This document shows positions 6,911 to 15,655 of a stretch of DNA of 64,000 nucleotides, piece after piece. The notes beneath the pieces were generated by a model. The model searched no databases. It was given only the letters and a program-made list of their open reading frames with translations, and was not told where the DNA came from. Both the position numbers and the translations under genes were made by a program. Within the stretch, counting starts at the first letter, position 1. Each line of letters opens with the position of its first letter. Source of the DNA: Planctomycetota bacterium (lineage in GTDB: Bacteria; Planctomycetota; Phycisphaerae; UBA1845; UTPLA1); assembly GCA_015654675.1 (NCBI GenBank), contig JAATGM010000051.1, positions 186,001 through 250,000 of the forward strand, written 5' to 3'.

Positions 6911-7270
6911 TCAGCGGCGGCGAGAACGAGATTGCTCCTCGGATTTCATCTCATCCAGCAGCGAGTCCAGCACTTTGAAACGGGCTTCCCAGTTCCGGCG
7001 GAACTGCTCGGTCCAGAGCATTGCTTCCTTTAGCGGCGCGGCGTGGAGACGGCAGAGATGCTGCCGGCCGGCGATGCGGCGACGGACGAGCTTGGCCCCC
7101 TCCAGCACGCGCACGTGCTTGGTGGCGGCGGGGAAGGTCATTCTGAGGGGCGACGCGAGTTCGCTGAGGTTGCGCTCCCCGCCGGAGAGTTGCCGGATGA
7201 TGGCGCGGCGGGCGGGGTGGGCCAGGGCGTGGAAGACGACGTCCAGTTTCGGTGAGCAATCCAATACCAT
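6911..7270 (-). CDS. ArsR-family transcriptional regulator
   Basis: The 119-residue winged-helix regulator has the ArsR pattern: VFHALAHPARRAIIRQLSGG, the recognition helix region MTFPAATKHVRVLEGA, and a wing with RRIAGRQHLCRL. There is no metal-binding ELCVC motif, as in the non-metal ArsR group that pairs with SRPBCC proteins. I chose the ATG at 7268-7270 because the longer in-frame start falls inside the promoter. The start lies 7 nt after the -10 box, so the mRNA is probably leaderless. Self-repression through the overlapping palindrome is inferred. Confidence 0.9.
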   Translation of the reverse strand: MVLDCSPKLDVVFHALAHPARRAIIRQLSGGERNLSELASPLRMTFPAATKHVRVLEGAKLVRRRIAGRQHLCRLHAAPLKEAMLWTEQFRRNWEARFKVLDSLLDEMKSEEQSRSRRR

Positions 7271-7277
7271 GTGGTTT

Positions 7278-7305
7278 ACTATACCAAATGGTATTACAAT
7301 GTCAA
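7278..7305 (-). promoter_or_regulatory. Promoter with embedded palindromic operator for arsR-SRPBCC
   Basis: Reading on the minus strand, TTGACA (7300-7305), a 16-nt spacer and TATAGT (7278-7283) form a near-consensus promoter. A perfect inverted repeat ATACCA-TT-TGGTAT (7281-7294) overlaps the -10 box and spacer, a typical position for a repressor site. The ATG follows the -10 box after 7 nt. Confidence 0.75.
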
Positions 7306-7442
7306 CCACGAAGTTCCCGCACGTGTTCCGCTTCCTGCACCCTGACCATCAAGCCACGGTGCTGAGACCCAGATCTGGGAGCCAGTTCTAGGAGCTGGGC
7401 GGGCACTGTCGTACACTGCCGCCGTTACCTTGGAGGCACGAT

Positions 7443-7862
7443 ATGAAGGCGTCTTTGTTGTATCGAATTGCAGCTGTTCTGCTGCTGCTTTTTGCCGCCG
7501 GGCACACGCTTGGTTTTCGCCAGTCCGATCCCGCTTGGAAGGTGGATGCACTACTTGGCTCCATGCGGTCGCACCACTTTGACATCCAGGGATTCAGCCG
7601 GACCTACTGGGACCTCTTTGTCGCGGCGGGATTCTCGGTGGGCGTGCTATATCTCTTCGCGGCGGTTCTCGCGTGGCAGCTCGGCGGCCTTCCGGCCCAG
7701 ACTCTGGCGGTCATGCGCGTCACCGCTTGGGCTCTGCCGCTTTGCTTTGCCGCCATCACGGTTGTGAGCTGCAGATACCTCTTCATCCTCCCGATCGCTT
7801 TTTCAGGCGTGATTACAGCGTGTTTGGCCGCGGCGGCATGGCTTTCAGCGAAACCGAAGTGA
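7443..7862 (+). CDS. Small multi-pass membrane protein
   Basis: The 139-residue protein has four predicted membrane segments: near residues 7-22 (YRIAAVLLLLFAAGHTLG), 58-80, 87-108 and 112-133. The AGHTLGF motif at the end of helix 1 is conserved in a loosely annotated group of four-helix membrane proteins (LIC_13387-like), but I cannot confirm membership. The start has TTGGAGG about 7 nt upstream. No function can be assigned. It is divergent from the ArsR gene. Confidence 0.7.
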   Translation: MKASLLYRIAAVLLLLFAAGHTLGFRQSDPAWKVDALLGSMRSHHFDIQGFSRTYWDLFVAAGFSVGVLYLFAAVLAWQLGGLPAQTLAVMRVTAWALPLCFAAITVVSCRYLFILPIAFSGVITACLAAAAWLSAKPK

Positions 7863-7899
7863 AGCCGTTCGCTCGCGTCTGTCCCGATCTGGCCGCGCG

Positions 7900-8775
7900 T
7901 CACCGCATTGCCGGTGCACGTAACCCGAGCTGAATGGCGCGGGCAAACCGCTCGGCCGCGAGCGGATGGTGCGCGAGGAACATGAGCGGCTCGAAAACCT
8001 CAAGTTCCATCAGCAGGAAGTGCCCGTCCACGACCACGCCGTCGACGCGTGCATAGGTCGGCAGCGCCGGGGCCGCGGCAATGCAAGCTCTTGCCGCGTC
8101 AACCCATTCCGCGCGTGCGTCGACCGGCTCCACCGTCCCGCCAAACTGGCCTTGCACCCGGTAGTCGCCGTGCGCGGGTCGCTTGCGGACAGCATGGCTG
8201 AATGCACCGTCGAAGAACATCAGCGATAGTTCTCCTTCGCTCATGATCTCGGGCAGGAACGGCTGGACCAGCAGTCCGCAATCGACCAGCGTTCGCGCGA
8301 TCGCATCGCGATGGTGCTCCGCTCCATCGAGCCGAAAACGGCGCGTACCGTGACCACCGCCGGCGATGGTGGGTTTGATGACGATCTCGTTCCATCCGCG
8401 TCCACGTGCCAGCGCGGCGATATCGGGACGGTCGCGTTGAGAAACGACGATCGTCGGGATGACGCGAATGCCGGCGGCGGCCAACTCGACGAGGTACTGC
8501 TTGTCGAAGTTCCACGCGATGATCTCAATCGCGTTGCAGAAGCGCGGGCCGCTCGCGCGGCGGGCATCGAGCCAGGCGCGGAACTCGGCGATTCGGAGGA
8601 AATAGTCCCAGGGTGATCGGATTACCAGCGCGTCGAACGCGGCCCAGTCGACGCCGGCGTCGCTCCACACCGCGGGCTGTCCGGCGATACCGAGTTCGGC
8701 GAGCGCGGGCACGAGCATGCGATCGTCTTCGTGCAGAAGTGGGAGTGCGTCGGATGTGACCAGAGCGACCCGCAT
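7900..8775 (-). CDS. ATP-grasp domain protein
   Basis: The 291-residue protein begins MRVALVTSDALP and follows the ATP-grasp order. It has an N-terminal pre-grasp domain (VIRSPWDYFLRI), an ATP-binding region (WNEIVIKPTIAGGGHGTRRF), a glycine-rich lid, LLVQPFLPEI with SEGELSLMFFDG, and a metal-binding end VVVDGHFLLMELEVFEP. Glutathione-synthase-like members ligate an amine or amino acid to a carboxylate using ATP. The product is unknown, and relatives include the cycloserine ligase DcsG. The start at 8775 has GAGAGG upstream. Confidence 0.85.
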   Translation of the reverse strand: MRVALVTSDALPLLHEDDRMLVPALAELGIAGQPAVWSDAGVDWAAFDALVIRSPWDYFLRIAEFRAWLDARRASGPRFCNAIEIIAWNFDKQYLVELAAAGIRVIPTIVVSQRDRPDIAALARGRGWNEIVIKPTIAGGGHGTRRFRLDGAEHHRDAIARTLVDCGLLVQPFLPEIMSEGELSLMFFDGAFSHAVRKRPAHGDYRVQGQFGGTVEPVDARAEWVDAARACIAAAPALPTYARVDGVVVDGHFLLMELEVFEPLMFLAHHPLAAERFARAIQLGLRAPAMR

Positions 8776-9034
8776 CTTTACGTACCTCTCAGTAGAGCGT
8801 GATGTGTTTCCAATTGCCGGCAGTCCGTGTCTCGTTGCGCATGGAGCTTGCAATTAAGCAGACTCTTGATTCCGGCCGCTTGTTCTGAACACGCCCCGGG
8901 CCTAGCATTTTACCTCGTCGTCGGGACGAGGCCGGCTGATGTCCGCCGCCGGATCGGGGCCACCCGGAATAGGTAACGCCAACCGCGCAGCAAATCCATG
9001 CTTCAGCTCTGATGCATCCAACCTGGGGATTTTC

Positions 9035-9412
9035 ATGCCAGATCAATCTTCGCCAGAAGTAAGATTGCTACGCGCGGCCTACGCCGCTTTCAATGCGCGC
9101 GACATCGACGCCGCCCTCGCCACCATGAGTCCGAACGTGGTTTGGCAGATGGCCTTTAAGGGCGGATTCGTCCGTGGGCATGAGGACATCCGCGCGTACT
9201 GGACGCAGCAGTGGTCCGAGATCGACCCGCACGTCGAGCCGGTGAGTTTCAACACCGCGGCGGATGGTTCAACGGTGGTCGAGGTGCGCCAGACCGTGCG
9301 CGACCTTGTGGGCACGATCTTGCTAGACGAGACTGTGATACATGCCTTTCACATCGAAGGCGGCCAGATCGCGCGTTTCGAGGTCCGCAGCGTGGGCAGC
9401 AGTCCGCCCTAG
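9035..9412 (+). CDS. SnoaL/NTF2-like protein
   Basis: The 125-residue protein shows the NTF2-like alpha+beta pattern: AAYAAFNARDIDAALATMSPNVVW, FVRGHEDIRAYW, a central beta region VEVRQTV and the end GGQIARFEVRS. SnoaL-like proteins bind or isomerise small molecules in a cone-shaped pocket, and many are of unknown role. I chose the ATG at 9035 (MPDQSSPEV) because the upstream extension is unconserved. A GGGGA precedes it. It is monocistronic. Confidence 0.85.
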   Translation: MPDQSSPEVRLLRAAYAAFNARDIDAALATMSPNVVWQMAFKGGFVRGHEDIRAYWTQQWSEIDPHVEPVSFNTAADGSTVVEVRQTVRDLVGTILLDETVIHAFHIEGGQIARFEVRSVGSSPP

Positions 9413-9514
9413 CCGAGGTAGATCGGCGTCGTAGCCGCGACGACAACGCCACTCTGGCCGGTCGCGAACATACGAGCTTTCCGACCTGGCTCAGGTCAGG
9501 CATTAAGGTATGAC

Positions 9515-10369
9515 TCAACGGCGCGATCGCACGGGAATCGCGATCTCTGTGTTGACGATCGCCAGGTCTGCAACCACACGATTGACGCTGTAGAACTCAA
9601 GGCACGGCACGCCCAGGCAAAACAGCGACCGGTCGCTCCGCACTCGCTTGAAGATTTCCTTGTACGCTGCCGGGAGCGAAACGAACGGTCCGACGCTGGT
9701 GGTGAACGCGAACAGACCACCGGGAAACCACTGATGACCGACGCGCCTCCCGGAGCGGAACTCGCCGGGGACGCGAATCGCCGCGTCGAAGCGCAGATTC
9801 TCAGGTTTCGTGATGCCGGGCGCATCGTGCGCGATGCCCAGCAGGACGTAGGGCGCTGGAATTTCGCGTCGACGCGCCCAATCCATGAGTTTGTCCCACA
9901 AGCCGATCGGCACGTTCTCGTACGGACCGGTGTGGCGGATGAACGCCAGCGACATGGGTTGCAGGGTGCGCACGACCGTACGCGAGAGCGACACCGGCGT
10001 CGCGGCATCTACCCGCTGCGGCAGCTCCTGCTCGGCCGCCGCGGGCAACCGGCCCTTTTGACGAAACGCCTGCGGAGTGACGCGGAAGCGCCGGCGAAAG
10101 GCACGGCTAAACGTCTCGTGGCACGTGAACCCGCAATCCAGCGCAATTTCGAGAATGCCGTCATCGAGCAGGACCAGGCGCAGTGCCGCCCTTTCCAGGC
10201 GGAGGCGCGATGTGTATTGCTTCGGTGTTTCCGCCATCGTGTCGGCGAATCGGCGCGCAAAATAGGGCGATGAACAGCCCGCAACCGCGGCCAGCGCCCT
10301 CAATGAGAGGTTGCCGTCCAGATTGGCCTGGATGTGAGTCAGGGACCGTGTCAGGACGGCCGGGTCCAT
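9515..10369 (-). CDS. AraC-family regulator with GyrI-like ligand domain
   Basis: The 284-residue protein has an N-terminal AraC/XylS double helix-turn-helix (about residues 8-105: SLRALAAVAGCSSPYFARRF, and EIALDCGFTCHETFSRAFRR). A GyrI-like effector domain follows (about 130-284), with MSLAFIRHTGPYENV and the hydrophobic pocket strands. This Rob/MarA-type layout senses cationic or hydrophobic compounds and activates defence genes. The start at the ATG 10369 (MDPAVL) directly precedes the domain. A second protein of the same design lies at 26520-27479. Confidence 0.9.
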   Translation of the reverse strand: MDPAVLTRSLTHIQANLDGNLSLRALAAVAGCSSPYFARRFADTMAETPKQYTSRLRLERAALRLVLLDDGILEIALDCGFTCHETFSRAFRRRFRVTPQAFRQKGRLPAAAEQELPQRVDAATPVSLSRTVVRTLQPMSLAFIRHTGPYENVPIGLWDKLMDWARRREIPAPYVLLGIAHDAPGITKPENLRFDAAIRVPGEFRSGRRVGHQWFPGGLFAFTTSVGPFVSLPAAYKEIFKRVRSDRSLFCLGVPCLEFYSVNRVVADLAIVNTEIAIPVRSRR

Positions 10370-10431
10370 GTCGATGGTCTCGCGCTCTGGGGCGATCTTA
10401 ACCGGTGAGTGGTCGTTGAGACGGCCATCTC

Positions 10432-10869
10432 TCAGCCCGGACGGACCGAAGCGATCTGCGAGGCGTTGTGAACCGCAACCAGCGCGCCCGCTAAGGCGGC
10501 CGCCAGCTTCGTGAGAAGCGAAATGGCGCACAGCATCGCGATTTTCGCGGTCATCCCCGCTGCCAGCAGCACGCCAAGGTCGATCAGCGCGTAGGCCAGC
10601 CAGACCACGAGCGCCGCTTTGATTCCGAGCTGACCCTCAGATCCTAACCAGCCGGCGACCCACAAGCCCGCCAAAAACATGAGCGGCACGCCGGCGACGA
10701 TGCTGCAATACGGGGCGGCGACCTTGACGTGCTCGTCATAGAACTCCTTCGGGTGGCCCGGGTTGATCAGATAGCCGTACACGACCATGTACAGGACGCT
10801 CATGGCGACGTTCACGACCATGACCAGCAGTGCAACACCTGTCAGCGAAGCCAAACGAACGAGTGTCAT
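10432..10869 (-). CDS. Four-helix membrane protein of unknown function
   Basis: The 145-residue protein has four hydrophobic segments, near residues 8-33, 53-74, 82-104 and 108-132, with a short loop LINPGHPKEFYDEHVKVAAPY between the first two. It is 62 bp upstream of the AraC/GyrI gene on the same strand and may be its partner or target. The start has GAGGATG about 6 nt upstream. I recognise no family. Confidence 0.72.
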   Translation of the reverse strand: MTLVRLASLTGVALLVMVVNVAMSVLYMVVYGYLINPGHPKEFYDEHVKVAAPYCSIVAGVPLMFLAGLWVAGWLGSEGQLGIKAALVVWLAYALIDLGVLLAAGMTAKIAMLCAISLLTKLAAALAGALVAVHNASQIASVRPG

Positions 10870-11084
10870 GACGCATCCTCAGTCAGTGTCGAGGTTCCTC
10901 TGCACCAAAGTCGCCCTAACTTACCGGCTGTCAGGAATTGCTCTTGACGATTCTTGCGCGCGATCTTCACTGGGAGGCACAGCGCCCGTGCCTGGCGGCC
11001 TCGGCGAAGGATCACGCCCGTCTGCGACCGCGCAAGGGTCTTGATCCTTGTGATTACAGGTCTGTCGCTTAGCTCTCTCGATGC

Positions 11085-11897
11085 TCAGCCCATTTGGGGC
11101 ATTGGGAATTGCTCGCCGATCCATTTTTGCCAGGCCGGTTCGTCGCGCTCGGTGGCGGCTTTGGCCTTGTCGCCGTAGAGATAGACGCTCATGCACACCA
11201 TTACCATTCCGCCGCAGGAGAATGCGCCCATATACGCCGAGCCGGGCGCGGGGGTGTCGAGGCGGACCAGCACGGTGTTCTTGTGTGACGCGCGGCCCAG
11301 GTGGTCCACAACACCGGCCATGTGCGGCAGGCCGGTTGGTGCGCTCCATTTCTGCCCTTCAGCGACCTTGAGTAGCCCGAGTTCTCCGCCGGCCTTCTCC
11401 CATGCCTTCGCCTCCGGCTCGGATGAGAAAGCCACGAAGTGCATCGCCGCGCACGGCAGGCCCTTGAACCGCTCGAGGTACATCCGCAGGATGCGGAAGT
11501 ACGTCGGCCAGCCCTGCTCGAGACCGTCGAGCTGATTGTCCCACTTGTCGGTGCTGGCAAACAAACTGTGCACCACGCGGACCACGCACATGCCACCCGC
11601 GCGGGCCTCGACGCTCCATTCGGTCGCCACCTTGGGCGAGCCGGGGCCGCCCATGTCGCCCTCGGCGACGAAGGACTTGGGCGGGTTCCACGACGTGATC
11701 GTTGAAGAAGAGTCCATACCCGGCCCGAACGTGCACACCTGTTCTCCGCCCGCGCGCTCCTCGCTGCGCGTGGGGACGAACCACGACGAGATGCCCGGCC
11801 CCGTGGCGATCGCCCGCCAGACTTCCTCTGGCGTGCCGGGGACTTCGATTTCGACCTGGATCGATCGTCGACCGGATGGATCCTTCTTCACGCTCAT
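11085..11897 (-). CDS. SRPBCC (AHSA1-like) protein, long form
   Basis: The 270-residue protein opens with a typical AHSA1 strand-helix: IQVEIEVPGTPEEVWRAIAT, then GPGISSWFVPT and a central region with VARVVHS-like strands. The first 150 residues cover one SRPBCC domain. The remaining 110 may be a second, divergent one (GLPHMAGVVDHLG, VLVRLDTPAPGSAYMG). Its start overlaps the stop of the upstream regulator by 4 bp, so the two are translationally coupled. The ligand is unknown. The length is well above the usual 150 or so residues. Confidence 0.85.
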   Translation of the reverse strand: MSVKKDPSGRRSIQVEIEVPGTPEEVWRAIATGPGISSWFVPTRSEERAGGEQVCTFGPGMDSSSTITSWNPPKSFVAEGDMGGPGSPKVATEWSVEARAGGMCVVRVVHSLFASTDKWDNQLDGLEQGWPTYFRILRMYLERFKGLPCAAMHFVAFSSEPEAKAWEKAGGELGLLKVAEGQKWSAPTGLPHMAGVVDHLGRASHKNTVLVRLDTPAPGSAYMGAFSCGGMVMVCMSVYLYGDKAKAATERDEPAWQKWIGEQFPMPQMG

Positions 11898-12496
11898 GTC
11901 GTTTCCTTTCCTTTGGCTTCCACGGGCGTGGGATACGCCCCGATCATCAGTCTGTGTCGACGGCCGCCCGGTGCGGACTCGTCGTGATAGCGCGAAACCA
12001 ATGTCGTCACCGCGGCGGTCAGTTCACTGCTGAATGCGGCACGCTCCTCGGCGGATCGGAATCTCACCTCGGTGTCGATGGAGAGTGTCGCCAGGCGCTT
12101 GTTGAGTTCTTCGGACTTGCGCAGCAGACGCCCGACCTCGCGGACCACGCGGGCCGCCAACGCCACGAGATAGCTCGCGGACAGCCGATCCATGCCGCGC
12201 TCGGGATCGGCCGCGGCCGGTCCCAGCGCGCCCGGTGAGACCACGTACGCGGATGCGGTCGCCACCAGACGCCGCTCCGTCAGTCCGCCCCATTGCTTTT
12301 TGCTGTCCACGCGGACCAGCCCGTGCTCTTCCAGCGTTCGCAGATGGTAGTTCACTTTTTGCCGCGGCAGACCCATTCGGCCGGCCAGCGTCGCGGCGGA
12401 CGCCGGGGTGCGAAGCTCCGAGAGCAGACGACTGCGCACCGGGTCCAGCGCCACGCTGGCTGATGCGGGATCGTCAATGACGCGCAGGTCCACCAT
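11894..12496 (-). CDS. ArsR-like winged-helix regulator
   Basis: The 200-residue protein has a winged-helix domain (about residues 10-85): SVALDPVRSRLLSELRTPAS, LAGRMGLPRQKVNYHLRTLE and HGLVRVDSKKQWG. A helical C-terminal region follows (about 95-180: LNKRLATLSIDTEVRFRSAEE). The ATG at 12494-12496 starts the conserved part. It sits 7 nt after a candidate -10 box and has no ribosome site, suggesting leaderless translation. A perfect inverted repeat over the promoter implies autoregulation. It is coupled to the SRPBCC gene by a 4-bp overlap. Confidence 0.87.
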   Translation of the reverse strand: MVDLRVIDDPASASVALDPVRSRLLSELRTPASAATLAGRMGLPRQKVNYHLRTLEEHGLVRVDSKKQWGGLTERRLVATASAYVVSPGALGPAAADPERGMDRLSASYLVALAARVVREVGRLLRKSEELNKRLATLSIDTEVRFRSAEERAAFSSELTAAVTTLVSRYHDESAPGGRRHRLMIGAYPTPVEAKGKETT

Positions 12497-12503
12497 GGGC
12501 ACC

Positions 12504-12533
12504 AACGTACCATTGACAAATCTTTTTGTCAAT
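12504..12533 (-). promoter_or_regulatory. Promoter with perfect 9-bp inverted repeat
   Basis: ATTGACAAA (12512-12520) and TTTGTCAAT (12525-12533) form a perfect inverted repeat with a 4-nt spacer. On the minus strand the TTGACA of one arm (12527-12532) serves as -35. TACGTT (12504-12509) is a weak -10 after a 17-nt spacer, and the start codon follows after 7 nt. Confidence 0.65.
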
Positions 12534-12692
12534 GCCTTTTCTGGGGAATTCCGATCGATTCGTTCAATGGCGACTGCGCAGATCACCGCCGCGCAGGGGC
12601 ATGCGAGTCCCACGAGCGCTGTCCATCCGACGGCCGGATCACGCTGTGGAGAGATAGTCCTGATTGTCCGGGGTGGGCGAGGCCGGCGTGCC

Positions 12693-13175
12693 TTACTGGG
12701 CCACTGCGCGTTTCAATTGCTCGATGTCGATCTTGACCATGGTCATCATGGCCCGCATGGCCTTGCCGGCCTTGACCGGGTCACGATCGGTGGTCATCTC
12801 GATCAGGATTTTGGGGTCGATCTGCCATGACACGCCGAAGTGATCGGTGAGCCAGCCGCAGGCGACGGGTGTGCCGCCGGCCGCGACGAACTTGTCCCAG
12901 TATTCATCCAACTGCTGCTGCGTGTCGCAGAGGACGGAGATTGAGAACGCCTGAGTAAACTTGAACTGCGGTCCGCCGTTGAGGGCCGTGAATTCGCGGC
13001 CGTCGAGCGTGAAATCGACCGTCATGACACTGCCGACCTTGAACGGCGACTGCGGCCCGAGGTCGGGGAAGTGCGAGACGCGCGTGATCTTCGAGTTCGG
13101 GAAGATCGAGGTGTAGAAACGTGCGGCTTCTTCGGCCTGGTTGTTGAACGTCAGAAAGGTATTGATTTGAGGCAT
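12693..13175 (-). CDS. VOC-superfamily protein, PhnB-like
   Basis: The 160-residue protein follows the PhnB/3-demethylubiquinone-methyltransferase-like branch of the VOC (glyoxalase) fold: INTFLTFNNQAEEAARFYTSIFPNS, DFTLDGREFTALNGGPQFKF, and a second half with YWDKFVAAGGTP, CGWLTDHFGVSWQIDP. The fold binds a divalent metal or small hydrophobic ligand. Despite the old name, methyltransferase activity is not expected. It is a single gene; no clear ribosome site is visible. Confidence 0.87.
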   Translation of the reverse strand: MPQINTFLTFNNQAEEAARFYTSIFPNSKITRVSHFPDLGPQSPFKVGSVMTVDFTLDGREFTALNGGPQFKFTQAFSISVLCDTQQQLDEYWDKFVAAGGTPVACGWLTDHFGVSWQIDPKILIEMTTDRDPVKAGKAMRAMMTMVKIDIEQLKRAVAQ

Positions 13176-13297
13176 GGGAGAATCGTACGAGTTTCCGCGC
13201 CGCGTGCCAACAAGTTGCCTGACGCCGATCCACGAATCCTAAGTACAATTCCGCGGATGTGCGTTCACGGGCAAAGCGGATTTGCATCGTGTGTCCC

Positions 13298-14056
13298 ATG
13301 ACACTGTACGATAGCATCGGACGCGATTACGCCGCCCAGCGGCGGCCGGATGCACGGATCGCATCGGCCATTGATGTGGCGCTCGGCGATGCCGGCAGCG
13401 TGGTGAACATCGGGGCGGGGACCGGCTCGTATGAACCGCTCGGCCGAACAGTGCTGGCGGTTGAACCATCCGACGTGATGATCCGGCAACGCCCTGCGGG
13501 GGCCGCGCCCTGTGTGCGGGGATTAGCGGAAGCGCTGCCGCTCAAGTCGCAGTGCGTCGATGCGGCGATGGCGATTCTCAGTGCTCATCATTGGGCGGAC
13601 TTTGAGCGTGGTCTGGGCGAGTTGGCGAGAGTCGCGCGGACGCGTGTCGTTTTGCTCACGTGGGTGCCCGATGTCGCGCCGTTCTGGTTGACGGAGGATT
13701 ATTTTCCGGAAATCGTGGCATACGATCGCACGATATTTCCGTATTCCGCCGCCCTCACGGGCATGTTGGAGCGAACCATCGGGCCGGTGCGGATGACGCC
13801 GTTTTCAATTCCGCATGATTGCAGCGACGGTTTGCTGTGTGCCTACTGGCGCAGGCCGGAATTCTACCTCAACGCCGCAGTACGAGGTGCTATGTCCAGC
13901 TTCGCGCGGATCGATGCCGAACCCGGACTGGCAAAGCTGCGAGCCGACCTCGCCAGCGGACGCTGGGCTGATCGCAACGGTCCGCTGTTGGCGCTCGATG
14001 CGCTGGATGCGGGCTACCGCATCGTCTGCTGCGAGATCAACGGCGCCAGGCGCTGA
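13298..14056 (+). CDS. Class I SAM-dependent methyltransferase
   Basis: The 252-residue protein carries a Rossmann methyltransferase core. Motif I is VVNIGAGTGSYEPLG (about residues 37-51), motif II TVLAVEPSDVM, then RGLAEALPLKSQCVDAAM and a motif IV-like AILSAHHW. SAM-binding Gly residues and the acidic Glu at the end of beta-2 are present. The acceptor is unknown; the closest general pattern is ubiquinone/menaquinone-methyltransferase-like (UbiE-type). The start at 13298 (MTLYDSIG) fits the family. It is monocistronic. Confidence 0.87.
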   Translation: MTLYDSIGRDYAAQRRPDARIASAIDVALGDAGSVVNIGAGTGSYEPLGRTVLAVEPSDVMIRQRPAGAAPCVRGLAEALPLKSQCVDAAMAILSAHHWADFERGLGELARVARTRVVLLTWVPDVAPFWLTEDYFPEIVAYDRTIFPYSAALTGMLERTIGPVRMTPFSIPHDCSDGLLCAYWRRPEFYLNAAVRGAMSSFARIDAEPGLAKLRADLASGRWADRNGPLLALDALDAGYRIVCCEINGARR

Positions 14057-14265
14057 TCCGATCGCCCTTGTTTCGTGTGGAGCCCGACCGCGCTAATTCT
14101 CTATGCCGCGCCAGCGGGATCGCTCCATCCATGATCCACTTGCTGCTAGACTCCATGGCCGCGTGGACAATCGCGATTCAGCGAAATTCTGACCCGGCTG
14201 AACCCATTCAGGCCGCCCGAAGCGACATGGATCTTTGAAACCTACACCGACCAGACAAAGGTGAC

Positions 14266-14943
14266 ATGATGTCGAAGAAAGTGCTCATAATCGTCTCGAA
14301 CGCTAGTGCGATTGGTCCCCACCATCGACGCACAGGCAATTTCCTGCCCGAAGTCGCACACCCCTACGCTGAGTTCGACAGGGCAAAATACCAGATCGAC
14401 TTCGCAAGTTTGACCGGCGACACGCCTTTCCTGGATGCGCTCCATCTGGCGAACGACCCCGACAATCTCTCCTTTCTGGTGGGAAAGGGATGGGGCTCCA
14501 TGCAGAAAGCCCGGAAGCTCTCAGACGTGGACGTCAGTCCATACGACGCCATCTTTATTCCCGGCGGGCTTGCGCCGATGGTCGATATGCCCGAGAACCC
14601 ACTCCTCAAGAAGGTCATTCGGGAAACCTATGAGCGAAAGGCCGTGGTTGGAGCCGTGTGCCACGGTCCGGTCTCCTTGTTGAACGTCAAACTCAGTAGC
14701 GGCTCCTATCTGCTGGCCGGAAAGAATGTCAGCTCGTTCACCAATGAAGAAGAGGAGAATTACGCCATAGCCGATGTCCCGTTCGAGTTGGAAACGGCCC
14801 TCACCAGCCAGGGCGCCATCTTCCACAAGACCGGCCCGTCGGCTGCGTTCAGCATCGTCGACGGGAATCTCGTCACCGGCCAAAACCCGGCATCAGCCAA
14901 GGGCGTTGGCGAGAAAATGATTGGTATCCTGGAACGAAAATAG
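14266..14943 (+). CDS. DJ-1/PfpI (Hsp31-like) class I amidotransferase-fold protein
   Basis: The 225-residue protein begins MMSKKVLIIVSNAS. It contains the PfpI landmarks DAIFIPGGLAPM and the nucleophile elbow GAVCHGPVSLL (Cys132-His133), with an acidic residue in the strand before the first motif. The length and a large insert (residues 40-85) match the Hsp31/YajL-related 'glyoxalase III' branch, which detoxifies methylglyoxal or acts as a chaperone. The exact activity is inferred. AAAGGTG precedes the start. Confidence 0.88.
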   Translation: MMSKKVLIIVSNASAIGPHHRRTGNFLPEVAHPYAEFDRAKYQIDFASLTGDTPFLDALHLANDPDNLSFLVGKGWGSMQKARKLSDVDVSPYDAIFIPGGLAPMVDMPENPLLKKVIRETYERKAVVGAVCHGPVSLLNVKLSSGSYLLAGKNVSSFTNEEEENYAIADVPFELETALTSQGAIFHKTGPSAAFSIVDGNLVTGQNPASAKGVGEKMIGILERK

Positions 14944-15130
14944 GCCATCGAGCTTTAGCGCGGCGTCGCGCGGCGGTGCCGTCGCCGGCCGCTCGGTTGC
15001 CGGAATCACCGAGTTGATGCGACCGGAGCGCCCAGGCATCCGCTATTGGTTGGCTGTACACCGAAGCGGGGTCGTTCCAGATTACCAGTATGTGAGTGAA
15101 TCTGTTTCTCTCTCTATCGGAGTGAACACT

Positions 15131-15622
15131 ATGGCCAAGAGGACGACTACGCGGACTGCAACGGTCGGTCGCGGCGGCAAAACGGCGGGCGCCGCATCGG
15201 CCAGGCGCGGGCGGGCCGCTGCGAAGCCCGCCCTTCTGTCAGGTGGCAACCCGCAGATCGCCAAGGCCGCGGGCGATGCGCCCGTGCAGGCCTACATTGC
15301 CGCGATGCCGGGTTGGAAACGCGACATTGGACGCCGCCTTGACGCACTCGTCGTGCGCACTATCCCCGGTGTGCGCAAGGCCGTGAAGTGGAACTCGCCG
15401 TTCTATGGCATGGAGGGGCGGGGTTGGTTCGTCGCCTTTCATACGTTTACGAATTACGTCAAGGTGACTTTTTTCAAGGGCACGTCGCTGCGGCCCATTC
15501 CGCCCGGCGGCACGGGTAAGGACGCGCGCTGGATCGACATCCACGAAGACGATCTCGACGAGGCGCGGATGGCGATGTGGATCCGGCAGGCGGCCATCCT
15601 GCCCGGCTGGGGAAAGTCGTAG
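15131..15622 (+). CDS. DUF1801 (YdhG-like) protein
   Basis: The 163-residue protein has a low-complexity basic N terminus (about residues 1-40, Thr/Arg/Ala-rich). A DUF1801 domain follows: VQAYIAAMPGWKRDIGRRLD, IPGVRKAVKWNSPFYGM, WFVAFHTFTNYVKVTFFKG and ARWIDIHEDD. DUF1801 has an NTF2-unlike alpha/beta fold of unknown function. The start at 15131 has GGAGTG about 7 nt upstream. A second DUF1801 gene is found at 17886-18404. Confidence 0.88.
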   Translation: MAKRTTTRTATVGRGGKTAGAASARRGRAAAKPALLSGGNPQIAKAAGDAPVQAYIAAMPGWKRDIGRRLDALVVRTIPGVRKAVKWNSPFYGMEGRGWFVAFHTFTNYVKVTFFKGTSLRPIPPGGTGKDARWIDIHEDDLDEARMAMWIRQAAILPGWGKS

Positions 15623-15655
15623 GCGGTGCGCCTCAGTTGGTCTAGCATAAACGCT

